Both the position numbers and the translations under genes were made by a program. The notes beneath the pieces are model-generated. The model saw only the letters and a program-made list of their open reading frames with translations. It made no database searches and was not told where the DNA came from. This document shows positions 8,294 to 17,954 of a stretch of 35,889 nucleotides of DNA, piece by piece. The first letter of the stretch is position 1. Every line of letters begins with the position of its first letter. This DNA comes from Comamonadaceae bacterium (GTDB taxonomy: Bacteria; Pseudomonadota; Gammaproteobacteria; Burkholderiales; Burkholderiaceae_C): assembly GCA_947452725.1 (NCBI GenBank), contig CANGEG010000005.1:1-35889 (forward strand), in the 5' to 3' direction.

Positions 8294-9085
8294 TTGTTGA
8301 AAAAAATTTTGATCACCGGTGCAGGCACAGGCATTGGGCGTGATGCGGCCTTCGAATTGGCAGCGCGTGGGCATCAGGTCTGGGCGACGACCTACGATGA
8401 AACGCAGGCTGAGGCCTTGACGCGCGACGTTCGCGTGCGAGGGCTGCCTATAACCGTGTTCAAACTTGACATCACAAGCGAAGCTGATCGGGCCTTGGCG
8501 GTGCCTTTGGCTCTGGATGTGTTGATCAACAACGCGGGTGTAGGCGAATCAGGTGCTTTGGCCGAAGTGCCAATGGAGCGCATTCGCCATGCATTTGAAG
8601 TCAATGTATTTGCCACCTTGGCGCTAACGCAAACCGTTCTGGCCGGCATGTTGGCGCGGGAGCGGGGCACAGTGCTTATAGTTAGCTCTATCGCGGGCCG
8701 TATTCCGGTGCCGTTTTTGATGCCTTACGGCATGACTAAATTTGCTTTGTCGGCAGCGGGTGCTGGTTTACGCGCTGAGATGGACCGGTTGAAAAAAAAC
8801 ATCCACATTACACTGATTGAGCCTGGGGCGATTCACACTGGGTTCAACCAAGCCATGACCGCGCGCAAGTACGACTGGATGAACGAGCGTTCCTATTTTT
8901 GGGCTTTACGTGATCGCTTGAAGGCTGAAGAAAAACGCAGTTTTGATTTCCTCGAAGCCCGCGACACGAGCTCCATTGTTGCCCAAATTGTCAAAGCAGC
9001 TGAAGCCCGGCGACCGCGCCTGCGCTATGTGGCTCCAAGAATTCAAGCTTGGATGGTGCGTCTGGCGCGGGTGTGCGGAGTTTGA
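8294..9085 (+). CDS. Short-chain dehydrogenase/reductase (SDR)
   Basis: TTG start; ILITGAGTGIGRDAA cofactor motif, LINNAGVG, SSIAGRIPVPFLMPYGMTKFAL. Confidence 0.9.
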   Translation: MLKKILITGAGTGIGRDAAFELAARGHQVWATTYDETQAEALTRDVRVRGLPITVFKLDITSEADRALAVPLALDVLINNAGVGESGALAEVPMERIRHAFEVNVFATLALTQTVLAGMLARERGTVLIVSSIAGRIPVPFLMPYGMTKFALSAAGAGLRAEMDRLKKNIHITLIEPGAIHTGFNQAMTARKYDWMNERSYFWALRDRLKAEEKRSFDFLEARDTSSIVAQIVKAAEARRPRLRYVAPRIQAWMVRLARVCGV

Positions 9086-9118
9086 GCACTTGGTAGCAGT
9101 TGGGTACTTCAAAAAGGC

Positions 9119-9784
9119 TCATTGGTGGGACAGGTGCGGCGCCATCATGGACTTCACCATCATCAAAACGATGGCTTTAGCTTTGGCCGCCGACAGGCCT
9201 TGCAAGGTTCGCAAACGCATCCATGTTTCCAGGCTTACCAGCATAGACAAGCCTTCAAAAAACACACGGTCTTGCACATACGGGGCAGGTAGCAGCCGGG
9301 TCAGGATGTCTTGCTCAATTTTCACACGGCGTTGAACTTGCAACCTGATGAACTCTGAGTCGTGCATGTGCAATTGGGCTGCAATGTGAAAGGGTGTCAG
9401 ACGATCAAAAATATCGCAACGCCTTTGGATGCCCTCGATCAAGCGGCTGCTCCATTCGGTCGCTCTCAGGGGCTTGTTAACCAAGGGAATCATTAACTCA
9501 TCCAAGCGTTGAGTGATCTCTCGGTAAAGTGTTTCCATGTCGTCGAAATGGCGAAACACGGTACGCAATCCTACTTGCGCTTGTGTTGCAATTTGCTCCG
9601 CCGTGGGCGATGGATGGCCATTACCAATCAACTCTATGAAAGCCGTGACGATGACTTGCCGCGTTCTAATGCTGCGATGATGGCGACCGTCTGTGATCGT
9701 GTCAGGTGGTGCAGTAGCAGTCATTTTTCTGAATACTTTAGAGCTTGTTTTTTCATGGATGGATTGTCCTTGATCACGCCGCAA
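9119..9784 (-). CDS. TetR/AcrR family transcriptional regulator
   Basis: HTH: PTAEQIATQAQVGLRTVFRHFDDMETLYREI; true start may be internal (around 9721). Confidence 0.85.
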   Translation of the reverse strand: MRRDQGQSIHEKTSSKVFRKMTATAPPDTITDGRHHRSIRTRQVIVTAFIELIGNGHPSPTAEQIATQAQVGLRTVFRHFDDMETLYREITQRLDELMIPLVNKPLRATEWSSRLIEGIQRRCDIFDRLTPFHIAAQLHMHDSEFIRLQVQRRVKIEQDILTRLLPAPYVQDRVFFEGLSMLVSLETWMRLRTLQGLSAAKAKAIVLMMVKSMMAPHLSHQ

Positions 9785-9866
9785 TTCGTTGGCATCGAGA
9801 GCGTTCTTCTCCGTAAAATCAATAGCGGCTAGTGTTTGTCCCTATTGTTCTGGCTTGTGAAACAAA

Positions 9867-9883
9867 TGACATTGAGTATGTCA
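9867..9883. promoter_or_regulatory. Inverted repeat upstream of TetR-1, candidate operator
   Basis: TGACAT-TGAGT-ATGTCA. Confidence 0.35.
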
Positions 9884-10130
9884 GTTAATGATAGCGCGAC
9901 CGAGATGTAGGCCTTGCATGAACTTGTTAATGACAAGATAAGTGAGTTGAAGTGCCATGTCTTGGGTGTGTTATCCGCAGCCGACTTGTGTTTCTTAAGC
10001 CCGCTCGCATAGCGCAGCGACCACAACCAAAACTGATAAACAAGACCACTTTAATTAGTTGTGATTTGTGTGTTGTCATACGATGATGGCTGCACCTCAA
10101 TTGCCGCTCACTGAACCCGAAGGATCCCCT

Positions 10131-11318
10131 ATGAAAAAAAATCACACATTCAAGTTGGCCGGCACGGCCATGGTCATTCTGTCTGCAGCTTCATCGGCTT
10201 TTGCGGCGGATGGTTTTAAATTGCGTTTCCCCATTTCGGGCACTTTGGGTGGAGAAATTGTGGCCCCTCTTCCTTCAGAGGGTTGGGTCGGCTCAGTGGC
10301 TTACACCGACATCAATATCGATAAAATTGGTGGGGCTGATGGCAATGCGCTGTCATTGCAAAAACCAGCGACTTTTGGGCCTTTAACTCCGGCTCAATTG
10401 GCCGCCGTGCCCGCTGTCGCTATTCCTGGTGTCGGCTCATTTACGGCCGCCCAGATGCAAGCGGCTTTAAACGGCAGAACTGCCTCGACCGTGGGAGCTG
10501 TTGGTGTGGATTATCACCAACAAATCAAGCAGGCCAATTTGACCTTTGCTCGCATCTTGGACAAGGACGTTCAAGGCGGAAAGTTGGCTATTGCCATCAA
10601 CATTCCATACGCGCTGACCTTGAAGTCTGACGCCTTGTTTACGGGTGCGACGCCGACCTTGAGTGCTTTGAGCCCTTCCGCTGGCCCACTGGCCCCAGTC
10701 GCGCAACAGGTGGCTCAATCCAGTTTCAGTACAGGGTATCAAGCTGCTGTAGCAAGCCAATGGCAGTCCGCCAATGTCAACACTTCAGGTTTGGGTGACA
10801 TCGAGACCAGCTTGTTGTGGGAAAAATCGATCGATCAACTCAAAATCGTGGCTGGCGCGACGCTCGCTTTGCCTACAGGCAATTACAACTATGTGGAAGG
10901 CCGACTTGCACCCAACGTTGGTTATGGAAAGTATTACACGTTCCGTCCGGGCGTTGGGGTGGCTTACACCGCTTCTGAGAATGTGACTTTGGGTGCACGA
11001 GGCAGTTTAGGGTTCAATACTAAGAATACCGAAAACAATGTGCGAAGTGGAGATTTTTATGTGATCGATTTGGCTGCAGCCTTCAAAACTCCTGTGGGTG
11101 TTTTCGGTCCGCATATGACCGTTATGCGCCAGTACACAGATGACACAGGGGGGCAGTTGGGCGCTAACCGCGTTTCACTGACAGGTGCTGGAATGTTTGC
11201 TGCATTTCCGATTGCAGCCATCGGTGCAGGCCTGAACCTCTCTTACATGAAGACCATCGATGCACGCAACTCCTTGGCAGGCAGCTTCGTGCAGGCTCGC
11301 ATTTCCAAAGCTTTTTAA
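10131..11318 (+). CDS. Outer-membrane channel/transporter, phenol_MetA_deg-like
   Basis: MKKNHTFKLAGTAMVILSAASSAFAADG signal peptide, beta-barrel-like alternating pattern, C-terminal aromatic residue (SKAF). Confidence 0.7.
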   Translation: MKKNHTFKLAGTAMVILSAASSAFAADGFKLRFPISGTLGGEIVAPLPSEGWVGSVAYTDINIDKIGGADGNALSLQKPATFGPLTPAQLAAVPAVAIPGVGSFTAAQMQAALNGRTASTVGAVGVDYHQQIKQANLTFARILDKDVQGGKLAIAINIPYALTLKSDALFTGATPTLSALSPSAGPLAPVAQQVAQSSFSTGYQAAVASQWQSANVNTSGLGDIETSLLWEKSIDQLKIVAGATLALPTGNYNYVEGRLAPNVGYGKYYTFRPGVGVAYTASENVTLGARGSLGFNTKNTENNVRSGDFYVIDLAAAFKTPVGVFGPHMTVMRQYTDDTGGQLGANRVSLTGAGMFAAFPIAAIGAGLNLSYMKTIDARNSLAGSFVQARISKAF

Positions 11319-11332
11319 ATACCCTGCATCAC

Positions 11333-11366
11333 ACTCCAAGTTGCGCATGCCCAGCGCACTTGGAGT
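11333..11366. terminator. Hairpin between convergent genes, possible bidirectional terminator without a clear U-tract
   Basis: ACTCCAAGTTGCGC-ATGCCCA-GCGCACTTGGAGT, one bulged base. Confidence 0.45.
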
Positions 11367-11369
11367 TGC

Positions 11370-13046
11370 TCAATTGGCATAGTAGACGTAAGCCTCACCC
11401 GGCTTGGATGCTTGTTTGAGAGTCCTGTCCAGGGCGATAGGGGCTTCAGCCAGCGAGGGCCACAACGGTTTGCCCTGCTGGGCATTGATGGCCAATAGAC
11501 TTTTCTTCATATCTGCCAACCGCTTAGGTTCTTGACTTGCCAGGTTGTTGCGCTCCCCCGGATCTACGGCCAAGTTGTACAGCACATCTTGCTTGGGTCG
11601 TTCCATGACTTGCAGTTTCCAGTCCCCCGTGCGTAGCGCCAGGTAAGTATCGGTGCGGAAAAAGAGTTGCTCATGTGGAGCTTGCGTGTTCAGACCTTTG
11701 GCAAAAGGCAAGAGATTCACGCCGTCCAAGTCTTTACCTTCTGGGGGCGCTGCGTGGGCCGCAGCCAAGGCGGTACTGAAAATATCCAGATGGCTGATGG
11801 GTTGCGTGTACTGGGTGCCTGTGGGCAAGCCCTTAGGCCACTTCATGAAAAAAGGAACGCGGATGCCGCCTTCATAGAACGTGGCTTTCCAGCCGCGAAA
11901 AGGTTTGTTCAAGTCGGGTACACCGATGTAATGTGCGCCACCGTTGTCGCTGGTAAAAATGATCATGGTGTTGTCATCTAACCCCTGCTTTTTGAGGTGC
12001 TGCAACAAGCGCCCGATGTTGCGGTCCAAAGATCGGATCATGGCCGCATAAACGCGTGTGGTGTGGTCTGTGATGTGGGACAGTGCATCGTAATCCTCAC
12101 GCGTCGATTGCAAGGGTGAGTGTGGCGCGTTGTACGCCAAGTACATAAAGAAGGGGTTTTGTTTATTGACATCGATGGCTTTGATTGCCTCATCGGTCAA
12201 ATAATCGGTCATGTAGCGCGGTGGTTGAAAGGGTTCGCCGTCATTGAATCTGATACCCCAGGGATGGGCGGCCCATAGAAATTTATCAATCGGGTCGAAA
12301 TCTTGTTTTGCATTGACCACGTGCGGCGAGTTTTCTGGCAAAAACATGGATGCGCCATGCATCAGAGCCAGTGACTCATCAAAGCCGTGCGAATAGGGCC
12401 GAAACTGGGGGCTGTCGCCCAAATGCCATTTGCCCAGTTGTAATGTTCGATAGCCAGAATTTTTCAGCGCACGTGCCAGCGTCACTTCCTGCACCGGTAA
12501 GCCCATGTCTTCATAGGGGATCAAATCGGCTTCGCGCTCGGGGTGATAAATGGGCTTGCCCGACTGAATGCCGTTGCCCTCTGCGGCAATCACTTTCATA
12601 AATTGCTTGGGGGTGGGCGTGAACTCAAAACCAAACCGGGTGGGGTAGCGCCCGGTCATCATGGCTGCGCGCGATGGCGCGCAGGTGGCATTGCCGGAAT
12701 AGCCCGCCAAGAAATCGACCCCGTTGTGAGCCAGTGAATCTATATGGGGCGTAGGGACCGTACCTTGCGCGACACCACCGCCGTGCGCGGTAATGTCGTT
12801 GAAGCCCAGATCGTCGGCAACAATCAAAATGATATTGGGTCTTTTTTCTGCTGAGTTCGCTAAGGGGCTAATCACAGGCGTGGCCCACTGCACTTCTTGC
12901 GCGGGGCCGTAATCTTTGCGAATCATGTATTTCACTGCCCACAGCATCGCGCCTGTACGCCCGCCGATCGCCCAATACCCAACTCCCAGGAGCATCAATA
13001 GGACGAGTAAGCCGATAAAGCTTCGGCGCAAGAGAGATGACGACAT
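11370..13046 (-). CDS. Arylsulfatase, type I, N-terminal membrane anchor
   Basis: PNIILIVADDLGFNDITAHGG, CAPSRAAMMTGRYPTRFG signature, LGKWHLG, FTSDNGG; N-terminal FIGLLVLLMLLGVGYWAIGG. Confidence 0.94.
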   Translation of the reverse strand: MSSSLLRRSFIGLLVLLMLLGVGYWAIGGRTGAMLWAVKYMIRKDYGPAQEVQWATPVISPLANSAEKRPNIILIVADDLGFNDITAHGGGVAQGTVPTPHIDSLAHNGVDFLAGYSGNATCAPSRAAMMTGRYPTRFGFEFTPTPKQFMKVIAAEGNGIQSGKPIYHPEREADLIPYEDMGLPVQEVTLARALKNSGYRTLQLGKWHLGDSPQFRPYSHGFDESLALMHGASMFLPENSPHVVNAKQDFDPIDKFLWAAHPWGIRFNDGEPFQPPRYMTDYLTDEAIKAIDVNKQNPFFMYLAYNAPHSPLQSTREDYDALSHITDHTTRVYAAMIRSLDRNIGRLLQHLKKQGLDDNTMIIFTSDNGGAHYIGVPDLNKPFRGWKATFYEGGIRVPFFMKWPKGLPTGTQYTQPISHLDIFSTALAAAHAAPPEGKDLDGVNLLPFAKGLNTQAPHEQLFFRTDTYLALRTGDWKLQVMERPKQDVLYNLAVDPGERNNLASQEPKRLADMKKSLLAINAQQGKPLWPSLAEAPIALDRTLKQASKPGEAYVYYAN

Positions 13047-13161
13047 AAGCCACTTTCATTTGCGCAATGGATTTGCGCTTATCTAATTTGGTCTCACATT
13101 CTCTGTGGAAACTTCAACCGACACCATGGGTTGTTTCACCCTTGCCGGGCCATCTTTAATG

Positions 13162-13178
13162 TGGCATGGTAAATGCCA
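13162..13178. promoter_or_regulatory. Inverted repeat upstream of TetR-2, candidate operator
   Basis: TGGCAT-GGTAA-ATGCCA. Confidence 0.35.
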
Positions 13179-13241
13179 ATACCTGCTTTTCAGGGGCCCT
13201 GTGTCAAAGTCTTTTTTGCCTGCACTTGATCAGTCGGGCGG

Positions 13242-13943
13242 TTGGGCCCATTTCTGATAACCTTAAGTGCGTTTTGTTCATTACACACTTCAAACCATCA
13301 GTCCGTGGCGTCTACCTTAAAACCCCCCTCTTCCACTACAGCTTCGTCCAAAGAAGGGCCGCGACTGAAGCGTGAAGATTGGTTGCAAGCGGCTTTCAAC
13401 GCGGTGGTGGACGGTGGCATCGACAACCTCAAAATTCTCACCCTCGCTGAAACCTTGGGCGTGACCCGTGGCAGCTTTTATTGGCATTTTGTGGACCATG
13501 CTGAATTACTCCAGGCCACTTTGCAGGGCTGGAAGGGCCAAGAAATCCAACGCCTTTTGCGCATTGAAGCCCAGCAAACGCAAGATCCTTTGGCCGATGT
13601 GCACACGCTGCTGGAAGAGGCCTTGGCCCACAGCGGTGATGAACTGGAAAACATGAGGTTTGAACTCGCCGTCAGAGGCCTGGGCCGGCGCGATGCGCAG
13701 GTTGCAAACTTGCTCATTGAGGTCGATCAAGCACGCACCCATCTGTTTGTGAAAAAATTTAACCGCTTGTTTCAGGACCCCCAAAAAGCCAGCGACTTGG
13801 CCGCCTTGTTTTACTTGACGATCGTGGGCTGTTTTCAAGCTTTGAGCCGACCCGGTAACCCTGCGAGGTCCAAAGACTATTTCAAGTCCATCATTTCAAC
13901 TTTCTTGATCCACGCCCAATTGCCCCAGTCTTCAGCTGAGTAG
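13242..13943 (+). CDS. TetR/AcrR family transcriptional regulator
   Basis: LKREDWLQAAFNAVVDGGIDNLKILTLAETLGVTRGSFYWHFVDHAELLQATL; start may be GTG around 13302. Confidence 0.87.
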   Translation: MGPFLITLSAFCSLHTSNHQSVASTLKPPSSTTASSKEGPRLKREDWLQAAFNAVVDGGIDNLKILTLAETLGVTRGSFYWHFVDHAELLQATLQGWKGQEIQRLLRIEAQQTQDPLADVHTLLEEALAHSGDELENMRFELAVRGLGRRDAQVANLLIEVDQARTHLFVKKFNRLFQDPQKASDLAALFYLTIVGCFQALSRPGNPARSKDYFKSIISTFLIHAQLPQSSAE

Positions 13944-13956
13944 TCAAACTGAGTGC

Positions 13957-15354
13957 TCAGGGTTGGCGCTCCACAGCGGGCATATGCCAGGCGCCGTTCA
14001 GTGCTTCGGCTTGTGGCCAATACAAGCGCGCACTGAGCAAGAAGGGCGCACCCTCATTCACCGCTATCCAGTTGGCTTGCCGCGGCCCTTCTGGCGCCTG
14101 CGCCTGAATCCACAGATCTAAAGAACCGTCTGAATTGGCCACCAGAGGGTGCAGGCTACCCAAAGCATGGCGGTGAGAGGGGTGATCGATCAAAAAGTCG
14201 TCTAAGCCATAGGCCGTGACGGACCAGAAGGCTTTGACCGGTGGCCACTGTCCTGCAGAAAAATGCATGCGATAGCTGTGGCGCCCATGCAGTGACGCCC
14301 CGCTGCTGTCCAATAGGGCGCTGGGGTACATCGCGTCCTCGGGCAGATTGGCACCTAAACCGATCATGGCCACGGCGGTGCGAATGTTGTAGTCCTCTCC
14401 GTATTGGCCCAAGTTGCGTGGCGGTGTGGACCAGCCATTCACCAGATCACGCGGATGGTTAAGTGCTTGCGCGATCTTGATGTCGGCGATCCAACGTCCC
14501 AGACTCACTGCTGTTTGGTCAAACCAACTCCAGATAATGGGTTGACCCACTTGAATGCCGATCTGCGCCAGCTCTCGCAACATGGGGGCGTCGGCTGCAA
14601 AGGGCGGGTTGACGCGCATTAACTCAGTCAGGCGTTTGAAAAAATCAACCGTGGCCATGCGCTGCATTTGCAACATGGGTGGCGTCAGGATCGCTGTAGA
14701 TTTTTGCCAGGTCTGGGCAGGGGAGCGCTGATGCTCATTGGCCCGTGGGGTCAATTGCAAACCATCTTGCAAGCGATGCACCAGCATGAGATCGGCGTCG
14801 CCTTGGGTTTGGGTGCGACCGATTAGCCAGGCCATGGTGGTCGGCGAGCGCAGCAAGATCGTGCCTTTCGGAGGCGTGCCTTGCCATTGGGGGCCGACAA
14901 TCCAATAACGCCCGCCTGCGGTGCCTTGTGTGCGCGTGCCCAGTGCGGCGAACACATTAGTCCAAGCATCTAAGAAGGCCATCACTTCATAGCGCAATGC
15001 ATTGGGCGGCATCTCAAACAGCACCGGGCTTTGCGACAGGTCTAAAAAGGCGGTGCTGTACAAAGTGTCCAGGTTCGGGCGCACCACGGTCTTAAATTGC
15101 GCATCAGGAAACTGCCTTACCCTTTGCAATACGTTCACCGGAGCGATACTCAAGGCCGCATTTTCTCGCGTGATGTCCATGATCACTAAAGGGTAGCCGA
15201 ACACATAGCCTTGGGCGCCGATGCGGATGTGATCGGCTTTCCACCACGCCAGCCCTGCAGTCACCAGCAAAGGAACCAGCAGCCAGGCGAAGGCGCGCCG
15301 CAGGCGATGCAATGGGCTTGAAGCCGCAGGGGAGGGTGACGCATTGGCCGTCAT
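13957..15354 (-). CDS. DUF1254/DUF1214-like protein with N-terminal membrane segment
   Basis: AYVFGYPLV-type segment (AQGYVFGYPLVIMDITREN), VVRPNLDTLYSTAFLDLSQSPV, C-terminal FWSVTAYGLDDFL; overlaps the FGE stop by 4 nt. Confidence 0.8.
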   Translation of the reverse strand: MTANASPSPAASSPLHRLRRAFAWLLVPLLVTAGLAWWKADHIRIGAQGYVFGYPLVIMDITRENAALSIAPVNVLQRVRQFPDAQFKTVVRPNLDTLYSTAFLDLSQSPVLFEMPPNALRYEVMAFLDAWTNVFAALGTRTQGTAGGRYWIVGPQWQGTPPKGTILLRSPTTMAWLIGRTQTQGDADLMLVHRLQDGLQLTPRANEHQRSPAQTWQKSTAILTPPMLQMQRMATVDFFKRLTELMRVNPPFAADAPMLRELAQIGIQVGQPIIWSWFDQTAVSLGRWIADIKIAQALNHPRDLVNGWSTPPRNLGQYGEDYNIRTAVAMIGLGANLPEDAMYPSALLDSSGASLHGRHSYRMHFSAGQWPPVKAFWSVTAYGLDDFLIDHPSHRHALGSLHPLVANSDGSLDLWIQAQAPEGPRQANWIAVNEGAPFLLSARLYWPQAEALNGAWHMPAVERQP

Positions 15355-16403
15355 TTCAAATCCTTAGGGGCGGGGGCCAGCAACACGGTACGAAAACCTA
15401 AATGGCTGGTGCCCAGGTCTTCTTCTTGGGGTTGGCGCGATCCCGAGCGGTAGCGCATGCAATAGTCAGGTGAGCATAAAAAAGAGCCGCCCTTGATCAC
15501 TCGTTGGCGTGCACCCGCATTGCGAACCAGCGCCGAATCCGGGCTGTTCTCCTCTTTTTGGCTTGAGACAGCGCGGTGATCCTCGGTGTACAGGTCGCGG
15601 GTCATCTCCCACACATTGCCCATCATGTCGTACAAGCCCCAAGCATTCGGTGCGTAGCAACCCACCGGGGCCAGGCCGACAAACCCATCATCGGCTGAGT
15701 TCAGCACAGGAAACACACCTTGCCAAGTGTTGGCACCATGCGGTTGATCATGATCTTTGGCGGCTTTGATCTCGCCGGCGCGTGCGGCCCATTCCCACTG
15801 GCTTTCGGTGGGCAGGCTTCGCCCTTTCCAAGTGGCATAGGCCATTGCGTCTTCGTAAGTCACGGTGACCACAGGGAAGTTGCCACGACCTTGGATGTTG
15901 GTGCTAGGCCCGCCAGGGTGTCGCCACTGGGCGCCGGCCACATATTGCCACCATTGCTGAAGGTCGTTGCGGTTGTGAAGCTTGCTGGGCATGGCAAACA
16001 CAACGGCACCGGGCGCGCGCAGTTCAGGGGGGAAATCGGGGTGTTGTTTGGCATCCCAAGCTCGCTCGGCCAAAGTGACATAGCCCGTGGCCTGAACGAA
16101 GGCGGAAAATTCGTCATTGCTCACTTCAGTGCGGTCCATCCAAAAGCCGTCAACGTGGGTGCGCCGGACAGGGCCTTCTTCGGGATATGTCGTGTCTCCC
16201 ATGTCAAATTGACCCGCAGGCACCCACACCATGCCCGAGTAGCGCACGCCGGGTTCAATCGGAGGCATTGAGCATGCACGCACCGACGCGACGACGCTGC
16301 GGGCCGAGTTTGGGGGATGTGCCAGCCGCCAGCCGCCCAGTGCGATTACGACTGCGGCCAACAATGCCACTGGCCAAAGGATACGAGCAGGAGGCCTGGT
16401 CAT
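15351..16403 (-). CDS. Formylglycine-generating enzyme (sulfatase-modifying factor) with N-terminal membrane segment
   Basis: MVWVPAGQFDMGDTTYPEEGPVRRTHVDGFWMDRTEVSNDEF; GGSFLCSPDYCMRYRSGSRQ with two Cys spaced five residues; N-terminal ILWPVALLAAVVIALGGWRLA. Confidence 0.9.
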   Translation of the reverse strand: MTRPPARILWPVALLAAVVIALGGWRLAHPPNSARSVVASVRACSMPPIEPGVRYSGMVWVPAGQFDMGDTTYPEEGPVRRTHVDGFWMDRTEVSNDEFSAFVQATGYVTLAERAWDAKQHPDFPPELRAPGAVVFAMPSKLHNRNDLQQWWQYVAGAQWRHPGGPSTNIQGRGNFPVVTVTYEDAMAYATWKGRSLPTESQWEWAARAGEIKAAKDHDQPHGANTWQGVFPVLNSADDGFVGLAPVGCYAPNAWGLYDMMGNVWEMTRDLYTEDHRAVSSQKEENSPDSALVRNAGARQRVIKGGSFLCSPDYCMRYRSGSRQPQEEDLGTSHLGFRTVLLAPAPKDLK

Positions 16404-16461
16404 GGATGGCAGGGATTAAAGAAGTGAAGTTGCCATCTTAAGTGCAGGCTTGCCCCAAACA

Positions 16462-17082
16462 TCAGGACAAAATCTGCGTCGTTCCCCAAGCCATCAGTGC
16501 GCACACAACGGCCATATCAAAGCGAGCGCTGAACCCGCTCACCAAAGGGCGAACGGGAAACACCTGGGTCTGCTCAATGGCTGCCCATTTGTGCACTGAG
16601 ATGCCTTGCTTTTCGATGTCCAAAGCAAAATTTAAAAAATCTCTGCGGCTTCTGTACCGAACCATGGCCACGTAATGCCATTCCGGTGCATTGGCATCGT
16701 TGACAAATTGCCCTGTTTTGCGCGCAATGAAGATCGGTAGACAGGCCCGTTTGAGCAAGGGCCAAATGATGGCCTTGCCATAACGCTGGTCCGCTTGCCG
16801 CGGATCTGAGCCAAAGGGCGAGCCCTCAGGATACAGCGCCTGCTTGCGGTAGAGCACCGCATTGGACATGATGAATTCGCGGCCATCGTCTTGCGCTAAG
16901 AACTGCTCTACTTCATGCAAGTGCGCCAGGCTGAGCGGACCAGATACTACGGAGTGAAGTTGTTGAACGCCTTGGGCAGTTTCTTGCGCCGTCAAGGGTT
17001 TGCCGCGCCCGCCCCACCAAAGCAGAAATAACAGATAAAGCGCGGCCCAAGTTACCAGAATGATTTGGTTTGTGCTGCTCAT
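16462..17082 (-). CDS. Hypothetical membrane protein, DUF1330-like region
   Basis: Start at MSSTNQIILVTWAALYLLFLLWW, 6 nt after the upstream stop; WHYVAMVRYRSRRDFLNF segment. Confidence 0.55.
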   Translation of the reverse strand: MSSTNQIILVTWAALYLLFLLWWGGRGKPLTAQETAQGVQQLHSVVSGPLSLAHLHEVEQFLAQDDGREFIMSNAVLYRKQALYPEGSPFGSDPRQADQRYGKAIIWPLLKRACLPIFIARKTGQFVNDANAPEWHYVAMVRYRSRRDFLNFALDIEKQGISVHKWAAIEQTQVFPVRPLVSGFSARFDMAVVCALMAWGTTQILS

Positions 17083-17087
17083 CAGGT

Positions 17088-17912
17088 TCAGGCGGGTTGG
17101 CCGACCACGGTAAATTGGGAGGCGTTGTTGTGTAGCCAAGCTCGCGAAAGGCTAGCGTCGTGTTGGGAGGGGTGAAAATCTTTGCGCAAATAGTCTCGCC
17201 ACAGCACCATATTGCCTCGCAACAAGCCGTCCTTGGCGAACAGCAGGCGTGCAGCACTGCGCCAGGTTTGCAGCTGGAAAAGGCTGCCGTCGTGCCACAA
17301 ATTTAACACGGTCTGACGCAGGATGTCGGCCAAGAAAATGACCGTTACGTAGCGAAACACTTTCAAGCGACGAGCGTGGTCGCCGCCCAAGGCTTGGTAC
17401 AAGTCGAAAGCGGTGCAGCGGTGCTCAGCCTCTTCGGCGCTGTGCCATAGCCAAAGGGTTTGCAAGCGGGGTTCTGCACCCTCCAAGGCCTCGGGGTGGT
17501 GAAGCATCCAGTCTGCAAACACTGCAGTGAAATGCTCTGTCGCGGCGGTGGCGGCCAGGTGCATTCGGGTATCCAGGTGGGCTTGCTTTTGAATGCGCAG
17601 GCTCGCGCGCACTGCAAACCGGTTGTCAAACCCCATTTTGATCAGGTGTTTGTTGAACAGTTCGTGGATTCGGCGGTGCGTGGCCTCTTGGCCAATAAAG
17701 CCTCTGACCTCGGTGGCCATTTGCGCATGTTGCTCGGCGGGCAATTTCTTCAATCCCTCGCGCACGGAGTCGATGAAAAACTGCTCTCCTACCGGAAAGC
17801 TCATCGATAAGGTGTTGAAAAATGCAGACCGAAATGCATCACCGCCATTCCATCTCTGTGCAAAAGGGGCTTCTAAATCAATCAGCAGGCGTCTGACGAC
17901 AAGTTCGGTCAT
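17088..17912 (-). CDS. PF10118-like metal-dependent hydrolase, ferritin-like di-metal fold likely
   Basis: FPVGEQFFIDSVR, FIGQEATHRRIHE, ATEHFTAVFADWML, WLWHSAEEAEHRCTAFDLY. Confidence 0.8.
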   Translation of the reverse strand: MTELVVRRLLIDLEAPFAQRWNGGDAFRSAFFNTLSMSFPVGEQFFIDSVREGLKKLPAEQHAQMATEVRGFIGQEATHRRIHELFNKHLIKMGFDNRFAVRASLRIQKQAHLDTRMHLAATAATEHFTAVFADWMLHHPEALEGAEPRLQTLWLWHSAEEAEHRCTAFDLYQALGGDHARRLKVFRYVTVIFLADILRQTVLNLWHDGSLFQLQTWRSAARLLFAKDGLLRGNMVLWRDYLRKDFHPSQHDASLSRAWLHNNASQFTVVGQPA

Positions 17913-17954
17913 GGTTTTTTTAAAAGAGTGACAGGGTGGACATGGAATAATTTT

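Noticed and set aside
9923-9937. Inverted repeat CTTGT-TAATG-ACAAG
   Set aside because: Short arms, no second copy at other promoters; not distinguishable from chance.
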